64,000 bases of DNA from Doryteuthis pealeii (lineage: Eukaryota > Mollusca > Cephalopoda > Myopsida > Loliginidae), in contig CM042148.1 in assembly GCA_023376005.1 (NCBI GenBank), positions 69,072,758 through 69,136,757 on the forward strand. Direction: 5' to 3'. Position numbers and translations under genes: made by a program. Numbering within the stretch: the first letter of the stretch is position 1; the number at the start of each line of letters is the position of its first letter. This document shows, piece by piece, positions 9,035 through 18,917 of this stretch. Below the pieces are notes generated by a model, which was not told the origin of the DNA, did no database searches, and saw only the letters and a program-made list of their open reading frames with translations.

Positions 9035-9815
9035 TCATTATAACGTGGACACATGTAAGCAACTTAGATATAATTCGTTCATTTATCAATTCTTATATGT
9101 GATCTATCTTTTATGTTCTATTGATTTTTGTTTTTCTAGTAAATAAATAATCTAAACACGCGTTCTTATAAATGATTGATCATATCCTTGCTTTCATTGC
9201 CAACCCAAAAATGGTTTACAGCATGGTCCTTTCTAAGGAAGTGGCAGGATAGGGTGGGGATACATAATGTTAAAATCTATTGTCAACTATAATAGACTAT
9301 CTTTTGGTCTGTTATTAAAAGAAAAATACTTGTAAAATTTAGTCATGTAAAACTAACAGAAATAAACGAAAAAAATCACACAAAATTAATTAAAAAAACA
9401 AAACAAAAAAAAAACATGCTTGTGAACAAAACTGTTAACGACAGTATGGTTACGTTATGTTGTAAAACTGATTCCATTTATTTATTTATCTAGTGACGTC
9501 TGACTTGATTTTTTTTTTAAACCTGAGTTAAAATATTCAAACTTTATTTTTTTCTTTTTCATTAATTATTATTTTTATACGTTTATTTTAAATTTTTGAT
9601 TCTTTTAAATTTTAATTGTTCTAAAAACGTATTGTAATAAGTTTGACTACAAATGCTGTTAAAAGAATCAAATAAAGGTGTCAGTGATATGAGCTTACTG
9701 AAAGATGGGCTACATACTGTTTTATAATGACTGCCATGGTTCTTTTATATAAACAATTTTTTTGTTGAACACGTTGATTTTTGAAAACATGAACTCTCTC
9801 ACTGATCGTTTTAGG
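9035..9815. other. AT-rich stretch, no feature seen
   Basis: No repeat, coding relic or RNA gene recognised; several A runs. Confidence 0.45.
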
Positions 9816-9819
<4 letters not shown>

Positions 9820-9855
<36 letters not shown>

Positions 9856-10084
9856 TCTACAAGTGTGAGGGTTTCATGTATGTTTCTCCAGACAAACAAT
9901 CCATTTCAATACATATTGTTAATGTCATTAAAAAAAAAAAAAAGAAACCAGTGGAGAACGTAAGTGACATCCGTTGTTCTGAATTTATTAGAATTTAATT
10001 CTATTTTTTCTTGTTTATTTTCCCATGCTTTGAAAATCCCCCAACAAAAAAAAAAAGACCAACAAAAAAACAAAAAAAAACCCC

Positions 10085-10136
<52 letters not shown>
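9820..10136 (+). repeat. (TA)n and (GT)n(TA)n microsatellites
   Basis: (TA)n at 9820-9852, an A run at 9930-9943 and (GT)n(TA)n at 10086-10136. Short YIYIYI frames over them are artefacts. The sequence between is unassigned. Confidence 0.9.
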
Positions 10137-10138
<2 letters not shown>

Positions 10139-10139
10139 G

Positions 10140-10346
10140 AACTACAAGGTTCCTGGTTTGATACCGGCCCTCGCCAACTCAGTATATGTGTAGCACAGAG
10201 ATCTGTGTGGTAAAGTAAGGAGCTGATGGTAGGTGTGGCGCTCTACCTCAGACGAAAAAACAATCTCCTTGGTATTGTGCTAGTAAAAAGGGGATAGACT
10301 TCCTTATTGTCTGGCTGATACCGACTTTAGGCCACCCCGACAACTA
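10140..10346 (+). repeat. SINE-A, 5'-truncated
   Basis: Begins inside the tRNA-like head at ACAAGGTTCCTGGTTTGATA (B box), then GTGTAGCACAGAGATCTGTG, GGTAAAGTAAGGAGCTGATG, and ends CTGATACCGACTTTAGGCC. The A-box half is replaced by the TA array. Confidence 0.85.
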
Positions 10347-10486
10347 CCATATATATAAGATATATATATAAAAGACTGACAGATGAAAAATGGTTCGACT
10401 TTCAATCACGGTTGGAGGTAGGCTGTTAAGTCTAGCCGCACTCAAGGGACGGGATATGTCAAAACAGGACTGTATATGGATGACTA

Positions 10487-10487
<1 letters not shown>

Positions 10488-10518
<31 letters not shown>

Positions 10519-10622
10519 ATATATAGAGGGGCTGGTTTAGCTCAGCCAGTAGAGCAGCCACCTAGGAATTGTAAGGTTCCGGTTTGCCAGTCTGTAACCA
10601 AAACTATGTCACCACTGACGTA
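10488..10622 (+). repeat. (TA)n(GT)n array and SINE-A head fragment
   Basis: (TA)n(GT)n at 10488-10524 is followed at 10527 by GGGGCTGGTTTAGCTCAGCC, GTAGAGC and AAGGTTCCGGTTTG. This is a tRNA-like SINE-A head with A and B boxes that stops soon after the B box. The SINE body is missing. Confidence 0.75.
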
Positions 10623-11015
10623 ACCAATTCCTTAGTTATTTGTTATATTCTCAACGATTATGAAATAGTCATTATTTAATCAGCATCTTATTTATTAACG
10701 ATGTCTTGATTAAAGTTTGTGTTAGATTTGCTGCAAAATTTCCCATATTATTAATGCATTTAGAATACTGAAATAGGTGTCATCTCTAAGAAATAAATAT
10801 TTACATAGTATATGGTGTGAATAATTTGCATATCAGTTTTAATAAAACTGTGTTTGATAAATGATTACTTGGTGTTATTGATTTCTAGTATTATTGTTTT
10901 ATTCTCAAACGTATTAAAAGCAATCCTATGTATAATTTTAGAATGAAGTAAAAATAAGTGATCTTTTTTGTGTTCGCATTTAATTTCATTAGTCTTTCTA
11001 ATTCAATATAATATT
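10623..11015. other. AT-rich stretch, no feature seen
   Basis: Nothing recognised between the SINE-A head and the TIR element. Confidence 0.45.
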
Positions 11016-11022
11016 TGATTAT

Positions 11023-12608
11023 TAGGTACCACCAGACCGTTTAGGTCATCTTGATTAAAACGGAAATAGATATTTCCGAACTTTGTTTATCAAAAATCTC
11101 GTTAAAAAAAGATCGTACACGGTTGTTACAAAGAAAAATAGTTAATTCAAAGATCAAATTATCCGATTGGGAAAAATTACATCGTTATCTTAAAAAATAA
11201 ACAAACCTATCCATATTACGTGCGAAAGGGTAATTTTCAGGCCGCGATTTAGAGAGAAAGAAATACATATTATTACCCTCTTACAGTTATGCATCTAAGT
11301 ACGGATGGGTGTAACGGACAAACTTTTTTAGCCAAATGTTTTCTATTAAAATGAATAAAATCTTTAAAAACTTTAATATTACAATTTAAAATGAATAAAA
11401 TCTTTAAAAACTTTAATATTACAATTTACTATGAATAAAACTTGAAAAACTTTAATCTTAAAATTTCGCAGTGAAATTGACGTTAAAAAATGTCTTCGGT
11501 TTAGTATTAATTCTTAAAATCGAAAAAAAAAGAAAATTTGAATATTTTTTCTAAGAGAAAAACTGATAAAACAATCATTCAATATATTTTTTATTTCTAA
11601 TTGGTCGTAAAAGTTAAATAAAAATTTTTTTACGCTCAGAAAAACAAACTTTAGTTACCGAGAAGCGTCTCGTCATATGTCAGTTTTGCTCTTCCGTATA
11701 TTCTAAGAATCACACATTACTATTCAACAATAAAAATTACAAATTCTTTTAAAAATATTAATCGAGCACGGATCGGACCAACTTTTAGTTCACCTGAATT
11801 CTAAAATTCATGTTTTTAAATATCCGTGAAAATTTTGATTTTTTTCCACAGGAAAAAAAAAAAATTAATTTATTTCACGCAGAAAATAAAAATATTTAAT
11901 CACACAAAAGATTGAAATCTCGTAAAAAATTAATTTCTAAAAAAAAATTTTTTTTTTTTTGACAATTCAATAGAATATAGTACATACCAATTACATAAGA
12001 AAAAAAAAGTTTTCAAATATTAATATTATGACATTTTTTTTGCACTTTTTATTTCCGATTTCATTATTTTTTCCTAAAAAAACTATAATTCGGTACGTTA
12101 TACAATTTCATTGATATAGTTATTCAGACTCTTATCTTTATAGAAAAAAAGTACCAAATTTTTTTTCCACATCATTTTTTTTTATCTCATAAAATAAAAT
12201 AGGGGGGTGATAGACATCGTAAAAAAATATTTCCCCTAATATATTTTAGAAAAAACTATTTCAGATGTATTTACATCCAATGGTAAACATTTATGGAAAT
12301 TTTTCGCGAAAATCGGACCATTAATTGAATTTTCATAGAATTTTAAAAAATCCTCTTATCGTAACTTGTTTTTAGCTACGTTAAATTTCAGTTGATTTAA
12401 CAGTGCAAAAATGAAAACATTGTTTTTCAATCATAATTTTCATTATTTTCGTATGCTGATAAAAAATTTAAAAAATCATCAGGAGTTTATTTAATGTTTT
12501 TTTCTTCGAATGGAAAAACTTTTCAAGAAAATATTAATTTTTCTGCAAGTTTCATTGTGTTAAATGTAGGGGGGGGTAAATTGCACAGGGTCAAATTGGT
12601 GGTACCTA
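11023..12608. mobile_element. Non-autonomous DNA transposon, ~1.6 kb
   Basis: TAGGTACCACCA at 11023-11034 is exactly inverted as TGGTGGTACCTA at 12597-12608. TTGATTAT precedes the left end and CTGATTAT follows the right end, a 7 of 8 direct repeat. A 12 bp TIR with an ~8 bp target duplication fits hAT-like cut-and-paste elements (family knowledge). The interior is extremely AT-rich with many stops in all frames, so no transposase is encoded. It holds a 40 bp tandem repeat at 11348-11466. Ends were found by eye. Confidence 0.6.
11348..11466 (+). repeat. 40 bp tandem repeat, 3 units
   Basis: AAAATGAATAAAATCTTTAA begins a 40 bp unit that is repeated identically at 11388 and, diverged, at 11428. 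It lies inside the TIR element. Confidence 0.85.
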
Positions 12609-12616
12609 CTGATTAT

Positions 12617-13100
12617 ATTTAAACTTAAATACTTGTGCCTGGAGGGCGCATTATTTTTGCTAATGTATATAATGTTTTTTGTTTTTTTCCTGGCCATGTT
12701 GTGGCTTGAGTGCCGGTTTTTCATCCCTCCCTGTCATATTGGAGATTAGACGTGAGGGTGGGGAAATGTTGATATCCTGCCAACTTTTGACCACTCCCTG
12801 TAGCATAATTATGCCGTACTGATATAGATCGTAGATAAAGTAAACATGCTAATAAAATAATTATTGACGCTTTTAAATTTTTACTTTGAAAGTCTTTGTG
12901 CTGTTTTCTCATTGAAAACAATTAGACTATGGTTCGATAGTTGTTTTCATTTTGATAATTTCTTAGATTAGGAAGTGTTGTGTTGATCGGGAGTAGGGAA
13001 TCTGTGGCCTTAAGGTCGCCTGTGGCCTTCCACGACATTGTTGAAAAACCCAATTAAAATTGTGTATCTTCTTTTAGAACATGAAACATCCTTCACAATT
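12617..13100. other. No feature seen
   Basis: Unassigned sequence. A short segment near 12990-13030 with CTGTGGCCTTAAGG and CTGTGGCCTTCC is a local repeat of about 10 bp. Confidence 0.4.
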
Positions 13101-13106
13101 TACCTA

Positions 13107-13160
13107 TTTGTATATAATAATCCCAAACAGGTTGAGATGCCGTTAAAACTAATCAATAAT
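13107..13160 (+). repeat. Tail module, degenerate
   Basis: ATAATAATCCCAAACAGGTT then GAGATGCCGTTAAAACTAATC, a diverged tail module of the family H type. Confidence 0.6.
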
Positions 13161-13289
13161 TTAGAACCTGATAATGTATTCTTAAAAAAAAAAACAAAAA
13201 AAAACACAATCTTAAAAAGTTATTAAAATTTAATAGTTTTTAATTTCTTTAAATTTGGACAAAGTTGTTAAATCTGCTCTGTGTGTATC

Positions 13290-13500
13290 CACATGCTGAG
13301 CAGTAAGACCCTCTACTCACCAAAAAAAGGGATCTCCTGAGTTTGACACTAAACTTCAACCGGTGGTGAGGCTCCAGTTCTGGAGCTCTGGAGAGTATGA
13401 TATACCCCTTCATTGCCATTACTCCCAGGTCCACTCTGACTCTGAGTAGTAGTACTTTTAGGATTCCATCTGTGTCAAATAGATCTGTTTGCAAATTATT
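13290..13500 (+). repeat. Element C, partial
   Basis: GGTGGTGAGGCTCCAGTTC, TACCCCTTCATTGCCATTAC and CTGAGTAGTAGTACTTTTAG mark the 3' half of element C. The 5' half is reduced to a short GCAGTAAGACCC segment, so this copy is internally deleted. Confidence 0.75.
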
Positions 13501-13504
13501 TGTA

Positions 13505-14015
13505 CTAGCAAGAATATGCACACTCCGGGTGTAAGTATTTAAGTTTTAATGTAATAAAATTCATTAAATTAGAAAAACTAATGAAATTAAATAAGAACAC
13601 ATATAAAAAATATACTTATTTTAATTATCTTTTAATTGGTTTCTATATAAAATCATTCATATGATTGATTTTAATACATTGGAGAATAAAACAATAATAT
13701 TAGAGATCAATAACACAAAGTAATTATTCATTAAACCTGGTTTTGTTAAAATCAGTATGATTTTGACTATAAATTTAAATACTCACTGATAAGCTTACAC
13801 AATTCCTGAGTGATGTAAGTGGTAATGTAGTTTTGGTTATAAACACTGAATCTCCATTATAATAGAAGAGAGTAATACTTGTTATATGACTGTGTGCAAA
13901 AAAAAAAAACCTTGAGAAACTATACAAAAATATGAAAACAAACATATAATGTACCCAATTCCCTAACCTCAAGGCATAAAATAACCCCAGACAGTTTGAC
14001 ATGCCATTAGATCTT
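13505..14015 (+). repeat. Family H region ending in tail module
   Basis: AT-rich family H sequence followed by TACCCAATTCCCTAACCTCA and GGCATAAAATAACCCCAGAC, GTTTGACATGCCATTAG (tail module, 13975-14010). Confidence 0.55.
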
Positions 14016-14089
14016 GTTGTTGACAATAAGTTTCAATGTGGCCATGAAGCATGAAAAAATTTCCACAAGTGAAAACTTAGTCTGATATG

Positions 14090-14345
14090 GAAATAAATAG
14101 GAGGCAATACTTTTGCAGTAACCATTCCTATAATTCTCTCTCACCATCCGTCCCTATCAGACATCACTCTGGCAAGTCCTCAGCACAGCATGCAGTGTCT
14201 GCACATAGCTGTTATATATATTGTGCTGGTCAGCCAACACTGGTGTGTCCATGTGTAGGAGTCCATAGGAGAACGTTGCTTATCAGTTTGTCCTTACTTC
14301 TTCAGCAGTGTCCAGCATGTTTTGTTAGTTTTACTTGGATGAGGA
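14090..14345 (-). pseudogene. LINE reverse transcriptase, C-terminal relic
   Basis: Minus strand, read from 14345 downward: TKHAGHC, then RSKDKLISNVLLWTPTHG, HTSVG, PAQ, QLCADTACCAEDLPE and GTDGE, in frames that shift at least twice. The order matches the RT C-terminal pattern seen at 4700-5240, including H-A-G-H-C before the RSKDKLIS block. It is a dead 5'-truncated copy. Confidence 0.75.
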
Positions 14346-14905
14346 TTGTCTATAAAGAACCAAGTGTTTTGTAGCTGAAAACTAACTCTATCCAATGGTG
14401 TTATTATACTCCCTGTATCTGGTCATTTGGAAAATTTTAGATTTTAACTCTTAACGTCCTATACCACCACATTCTACCTGGTCGGAAGTTACATTCATTT
14501 TCCTAATCTACCCCAAATGATAGCCTTTGTTTAAATGTAATATTAAACATATTTAGAAGTCTTTAATTTAAGGGAAATAACAGGTAACTTTAAATGAAAA
14601 GGCCATTTTTAGCCATTTTTTGATAAATGGTTATAGGAATTGGGCTCTGGACTTAGAAAATTCTTAATGGGATGTTAAGAGTTTTAAACTTGTCCAGTAA
14701 ATATAAAAAAAAAAATTTAAAAAATTTAAATAATTGTTTTTTGTTTAAACCAGTTTAGAGGTATTTTAGCATTTTCTAAAAATAATTGGATGAATTAACA
14801 AAATTTCTTTATAAAAAAAGAAAACCTAAAAAAAACCTCACGTTTCTTTTCTGGAGGTCCCCACCCACAATCCTTTGAAAAAAAAAATGTATGCATTCTA
14901 CTTTG
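14346..14905. other. AT-rich stretch, no feature seen
   Basis: A short element C-like CTCTATCCAATGGTG at 14386 is the only hint of a repeat. Confidence 0.4.
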
Positions 14906-14910
14906 ATGTG

Positions 14911-15207
14911 AAGGTGTTCATTGTGTAACTAACGGATATTGTCGTAAAAATGGAAACGGTGACCCAAGTTCAAATCCTGGACAAGGTTGTTTACATCGCA
15001 CATAGTGCTAATACCTTTGGGAAAGGTATGAATCCAACTATTCTCTCTTCAGCTCTGGGTATAGATAGAACAGTTTGGGTTCTTTAACCTTGGTATATGG
15101 CAACCGGTCTAGTTGAAGGAAGACTCTGAATTCAAATCTGTTAAAATTTGTTTAAAAATTGGCTTTGTGTCAAATCCCGTTCGTGCGGAGGGGTTAGGTA
15201 AATACTA
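14911..15207 (+). repeat. SINE-B, diverged full-length copy
   Basis: Weak A box (TGTGTAACTAACGG), good B box (CAAGTTCAAATCCTGG), then GCTAATACCTTTGGGAAAGG, the TATAGATAGAACAG region, GGCAACCGGTCTAG and a CGTGCGGAGGGGTTAGGTAA end. This is the typical SINE-B order. Confidence 0.8.
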
Positions 15208-15345
15208 CTTTTGATGGAACGTAATGTAATTGACAATTATACATGTGGTCTTCCTTGATTTTCCTCATGTTTACAATGCAAATTGAGTGCAAGTTTGTTG
15301 ACAAATTTGAAATCACATACCAAATGATACACAAATTGGAAAAGC

Positions 15346-15648
15346 TTTTTTCTTTTTCTTTTTTTCTTCTTTTTTTCTTCTTTTTCTTTCTTCTTTTTTC
15401 TTTCTTCTTTCTTTTTCTTTCTTCTTTCTTTTTTTCTTCTTCTTCTTCTTTTCTTTTTCTTTTTTCTTTCTTTTTCTTTTTCTTTCTTTTTCTTTTTCTT
15501 TCTTTTTCTTTTCTTTTTCTTTCTTTTTCTTTCTTTCTTTCTTTTCTCTCTTTCTTTCTTTTTCTTTCTCTTTCTTTTTCTCATCCCCTTTTCTTTTCCC
15601 TTTTTATTCCCCTTCCTCCCTCTTTCTTTTTCCTTCTTTTTCTTAATT
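15346..15648 (+). repeat. Polypyrimidine tract (CTTT/CTTTTT)n
   Basis: About 300 bp with almost no purine on the plus strand. The K/R-rich minus-strand frame and the F/S/L-rich plus-strand frame are composition artefacts. Long homopurine-homopyrimidine DNA can form triplex (H-DNA), which is general knowledge and not shown here. Confidence 0.95.
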
Positions 15649-15649
15649 A

Positions 15650-16545
15650 GATTTTCATTTTATAAATGGGTTTTCATCTGACCTTAATTCTTCTAAGATT
15701 ATTTGATCCATATAGGATTTTGTTAGAATTGTCCAAAGATCCACATCATTATCAACAAAATTTCACATGAAGTAATTAAAATTGGATAGAAACCTTTTTA
15801 AGATTAACTTTGAGATTAACATCATTTTTCCATTAGTAATTTTAACAAATCAAAATTGGAAAGTTTCTTCACTTTAACAGTAAAACAGTTATTATAAAAC
15901 CTCACCAGAAAGAAAGAATTCTAAAATGAAATATATTTACAATTTATTAGAATTTGATATTAGAATAAAGGTTAGTCACATGTAAGAGTCACAATATATT
16001 TGTTGAGACAAATCCCTGTAGTCATAGTGAAAATAAGACATGTAATTTGCTTACTTAGCTACAAATGATTCACTCCCCAAAGAAAAATAGCTAATTGGGC
16101 AGAATGTCCTCCAAGGAAGGAGAACATTCTCAATGATGGAAGAATAGGCATCGAAAAGTGCTCTCTGATTGAAGTATTGTATGTATATATGGTTTTGGGG
16201 TTGGTTTTTAGAGAGCCTATCACAGTTCGAGTGTAAAGGAAGAGAAAGCGATGAAGACGTTCATTTACCTCTGATTCATTATTTTCTTGATATTTTGTGA
16301 TGAAATATCCATTTGGAACGTGATTATTAATCCATTCTGTTGGTGTGTATTGTGTAATGGATTAATACAAGCAGCCCTGAACATCCCTTTATGGGACTCC
16401 AACCTTTTAGAAGTCTTCTGTGAAGGGATGTTTTCATCCTGAAATATTAAGAAAATAATAAAAAACAGGTAATAGGAACAACAACATCCTCATTGCCTTC
16501 TCTTTCTGTTACACCCACAATGTGATACCCTCCAAAACCAACTCC
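15650..16545. other. No feature seen
   Basis: About 900 bp of unassigned sequence without recognised repeat, coding relic or RNA. Confidence 0.4.
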
Positions 16546-16549
16546 CAAA

Positions 16550-16587
<38 letters not shown>
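16550..16587 (+). repeat. (TA)n microsatellite
   Basis: Uninterrupted TA dinucleotides directly next to the left direct repeat of the HHR-SINE. Confidence 0.95.
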
Positions 16588-16591
<4 letters not shown>

Positions 16592-16757
16592 GTAAAAAAA
16601 CAGTCTGTTTGAGATGGCGATAGCCGACAATTTTTGGGAGAATATGTGCTTAATTGAAGTCATACCTAATTTGAAAATTAATTAGTTGATAATTAATGAA
16701 TTAGGCGAGCATATCTGTTCAAATATAAGGCGTAAACAAATCGAGAAAAAAGTCGAT

Positions 16758-16799
16758 CTCTGTATGTACATTTCGGCATATTATGCCTCATCAGCAGAG
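16758..16799 (-). ncRNA. Hammerhead ribozyme, consensus core
   Basis: Minus strand, 5' to 3': stem I CUCUG (16799-16795), CUGAUGA (16794-16788), stem II GGCAU/AUGCC with AAU loop (16787-16775), GAAA (16774-16771), a short stem III within AUGUACAU, A at 16763 as the cleavage nucleotide, then stem I CAGAG (16762-16758). Every conserved core base (C3 U4 G5 A6, G8 A9, G12 A13 A14, A15.1-U16.1, G10.1-C11.1) is present. Stem I is open, so it is type I with a minimal stem III, as in Penelope-like elements. An outer GUC/GAC pairing may extend stem I. Cleavage is predicted after AUA. Confidence 0.85.
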
Positions 16800-16821
16800 T
16801 TATAGACAGGAAACTGCTCTG

Positions 16822-16886
16822 TGTGTGATTCGAACCCTACTGCCAGGCTGACAGGCGGGGATTCTAACCATTACACTAGCTGGTTT
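16822..16886 (-). promoter_or_regulatory. tRNA-Asp-like Pol III promoter (A and B boxes)
   Basis: Minus strand: CTAGTGTAATGGTTAGAATC (A box), then CCCCGCCTGTCAG, an anticodon-arm-like segment with GTC at the anticodon place, then GGGTTCGAATC (B box, 16836-16827). The spacing is that of a tRNA gene. The acceptor stem is not conserved, so it should act as a promoter and not as a tRNA. Confidence 0.75.
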
Positions 16887-16989
16887 TTCCCAGATTTCTC
16901 GTTTGTTTTTAAACTGATATATACTACATTTTTGGGTGACTTACTGCACGACAGTATGAAAGTAAACAAACAGTCTGTTTGAGATGGCG

Positions 16990-17014
16990 AGATATATATA
17001 TATATATATATATA
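16990..17014 (+). repeat. (TA)n microsatellite
   Basis: TA array immediately after the right direct repeat of the HHR-SINE. Confidence 0.9.
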
Positions 17015-17091
17015 TAATTGTATCTGAGTGATAACGAATAGGGGCAGGTGGTGAGAGTCCTGGGGAGCCGTGACTTGATGATATGTATACA

Positions 17092-17328
17092 GAGGTGGGT
17101 AGTGTAATGGTTACTATTGTAGGAAATGAACAACCTGGACAAGGCTGTTAGCATTTCCCAAAGTGCTAATACCTTTGGAAAGGTACGAATCCAATTATTC
17201 ACCCTCCAGCTAACCTTGGTTAGGCAACCAGTCTAGGAGAAGGAAAACTCTGACTTCAAACCTGTATAACTCTACTTTAGAAACTGACCTTGTGTCACAT
17301 CCTACTCATGCAGAGGGGTTGGTAAATG
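17092..17328 (+). repeat. SINE-B, near full-length
   Basis: A box GGTGGGTAGTGTAATGG, B-box region partly deleted (AACAACCTGGACAAGG), then GTGCTAATACCTTTGGAAAG, GGCAACCAGTCTAGGAGAAG and the end GCAGAGGGGTTGGTAAATG, which runs into a (GT)n array at 17329-17346. Confidence 0.85.
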
Positions 17329-17501
17329 TGTGTGTGTGTGTGTGTATGCATAAGATATATATATCTTATAAACTTGTGAGCCCCCCCCCTCCAACAAATT
17401 CCTACTGCTACTGTTTTTAAACGAAACCTGTGAGCCCCTCCTACTAATAATTCCTGTTTTAAAAGTGAGACAATGGAAACATCCCACCAGTTCCACACCT
17501 G

Positions 17502-17677
17502 ATGAGGGCACAAAGTCGTGAAGAAAGCACTTGTGAAAAAACCTTTGGTGGATTCCTACACCAATTCCATCTGGATATTAAAAAGAAGGCCAGACTGTTA
17601 GAAAGGATCGAACAAAAACTCGTCCGACAAGAATTGTCCGTAGAGTTTAACAAAACATGTTTAAAAGAAAAAGGCTG

Positions 17678-17681
<4 letters not shown>
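17502..17681 (+). pseudogene. Short coding-like fragment, possibly Penelope-type relic
   Basis: The frame from ATG 17502 encodes a lysine/glutamate-rich helix with LDIKKKARLLERIEQKL followed by ELSVEFNKTCLKEKGC, then runs into a TA array. The F-N-K-T-C-L-K-E-K motif resembles the N-terminal part of Penelope-like element proteins as I remember them, but this could not be checked. It stops at the array about 20 bp before the foldback at 17710. Confidence 0.3.

Positions 17682-17709
<28 letters not shown>
17680..17709 (+). repeat. (TA)n microsatellite
   Basis: TA array between the coding-like fragment and the foldback element. Confidence 0.9.
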
Positions 17710-17713
<4 letters not shown>

Positions 17714-17892
17714 TTTTGAAGGCCTGTATAATGCGTATGAAAAATGAAAACAAAAAGATGTTATTTTTGTCTTTGTACCCGATTTTCAGAAAATAAACTC
17801 TGATGATGAAGCTCATGCTTCGAAATCGATAAGACAAAAATAACATCTTTTTGTTTTTATTTTTCATACGCATTGTACTGGCCTTCAAAATA
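17710..17892 (+). mobile_element. Foldback element with hammerhead-like centre
   Basis: Left arm ATATTTTGAAGGCCTGTATA... through GATGTTATTTTTGTCTT (17710-17772) is inverted at 17831-17892 with few mismatches. The centre has CTGATGA (17800-17806), a U, hairpin GAAGC/GCTTC, GAAA (17822-17825) and AU-CG-AUA, the order of a hammerhead core. One extra base lies between A9 and stem II. The right arm begins exactly after the predicted cleavage base. Confidence 0.65.
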
Positions 17893-18039
17893 TCAACATA
17901 TTATAACATACTTAACAATGCTTCAAGCAAATTACCAATTGCTTTTATATATATATATAAGAAAATTTTGAAAAACAAGTGTTCCGAAATTTTCTTTATA
18001 TTGTCGGATTTATTTTCCATATTTACTCCCATATATATA

Positions 18040-18619
18040 TATATGTGATCGAGCTTAACCTTAAGGCAGACTGTATCTCATTAACAGTTCTTTTCTTTTC
18101 ACTTGTCCAGCTGTTGCCAATCTATATACGAATCAGACAATTTTTCTGTATTTGATTGTTGGCTTATTATTCTCACCTCTTGACAACTCCAAATTTCCTT
18201 TCTTTTCTTTTTCCTTTTCCTTTTCCTTTTTCAAATTATTCACATTTAAAGTGAACTTGTTATTCAACAACATAGATGCACTTCCCACTTCTCACTGATG
18301 GGAAGAACAAAACAATGTAACGCAGTAAGGTACATTATATATGTCACTCGATTGGTATAATGGGCTGAGCAGTAGTGACTGGAATTGATAATGTGCTTTT
18401 AATTCTGATCATTTAATCAAATACTTGCTGATACTTCCCAGAAAGGCATGAACTCTAAAAGTTAGTTTAGAATTTAAAAAACCCCTCAAAAAACCCAAGT
18501 TTTTGATTATTTTTAATTATTTCTTCGTAGGTGAGAAACTAACAGTCACAGTTGATTCTTATCTACACTATCCTAACGTATATTTACTATTTCTGTGAAG
18601 TTTTTAGATGAGTCTTGAT
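18040..18619. other. No clear feature
   Basis: A CCTTTT run near 18199-18231. A GTGAGAAACTAACAGTCAC..TACACTATCCTAAC segment (18531-18577) recurs diverged at 52825-52880, so a minor repeat is present. Otherwise unassigned. Confidence 0.4.
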
Positions 18620-18850
18620 AATTTGTATTATTTGGATTATTCTGACTATTGTCCTCATCTGTATTTTTATCTACACAACATTTTGGTCAATGTGCCCTCC
18701 GGCTTACTTCAGGTATTTCTGTCGGACTCGGGGGAACTTTCTTGTCGTTATCGGGAGCCTTCACAGAACTTCAAACCGAGCCCATTATTCAATCTACGGG
18801 GGTTGTTCTAATTCCATTAACCATGACTTGATACAAGTGTTATCTATGAC
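18620..18850 (-). repeat. SINE-I, 5'-truncated, minus strand
   Basis: Minus-strand match to SINE-I: TTATTCTGACTATTGTCCTC (3' part), ATGTGCCCTCCGGCTTACTT (hammerhead-like core), then TCGGGAGCCTTC and the CGAGCCCATTATTCAATC region. The tRNA-like head is absent; a long TA array follows. Confidence 0.75.
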
Positions 18851-18852
18851 CG

Positions 18853-18854
<2 letters not shown>

Positions 18855-18911
<57 letters not shown>

Positions 18912-18917
18912 TATATA
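18855..18917 (+). repeat. (TA)n microsatellite
   Basis: About 60 bp TA array directly downstream of the SINE-I fragment. Confidence 0.95.

Larger units (their letters stand above)
16621..16954 (-). mobile_element. HHR-SINE: tRNA-Asp-like head fused to hammerhead ribozyme
   Basis: Minus-strand element. In order from 16954: a 70 bp leader, a tRNA-Asp-like head (16886-16822), a ~22 nt spacer, a consensus hammerhead ribozyme (16799-16758), and a ~135 bp AT-rich 3' body ending AAATTGTCGGCTA at 16621. The same 3' end and body recur at 40684-41003, which fixes that boundary. A 36 bp direct repeat with one mismatch flanks it (16585-16620 and 16955-16990). That could be a long target duplication or part of a repeated unit. 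There is no protein-coding frame. SINE-like Sm-alpha repeats of schistosomes also join Pol III boxes to a hammerhead, so the idea has a precedent. Confidence 0.75.

Noticed and set aside
10527..10600. tRNA gene candidate
   Set aside because: The A and B boxes are those of SINE-A; acceptor stem and anticodon arm do not fold, and the same head occurs in many SINE copies.
15237..15650. Open frames of 115 and 135 codons on both strands
   Set aside because: They translate a (CTTT)n polypyrimidine tract into K/R- or F/S/L-only strings; low-complexity artefact.
16585..16990. The 36 bp flanking direct repeat as proof of a target-site duplication
   Set aside because: 36 bp is longer than usual LINE-type duplications, and both copies adjoin TA arrays, so a larger repeated unit is equally possible; kept only as an observation.
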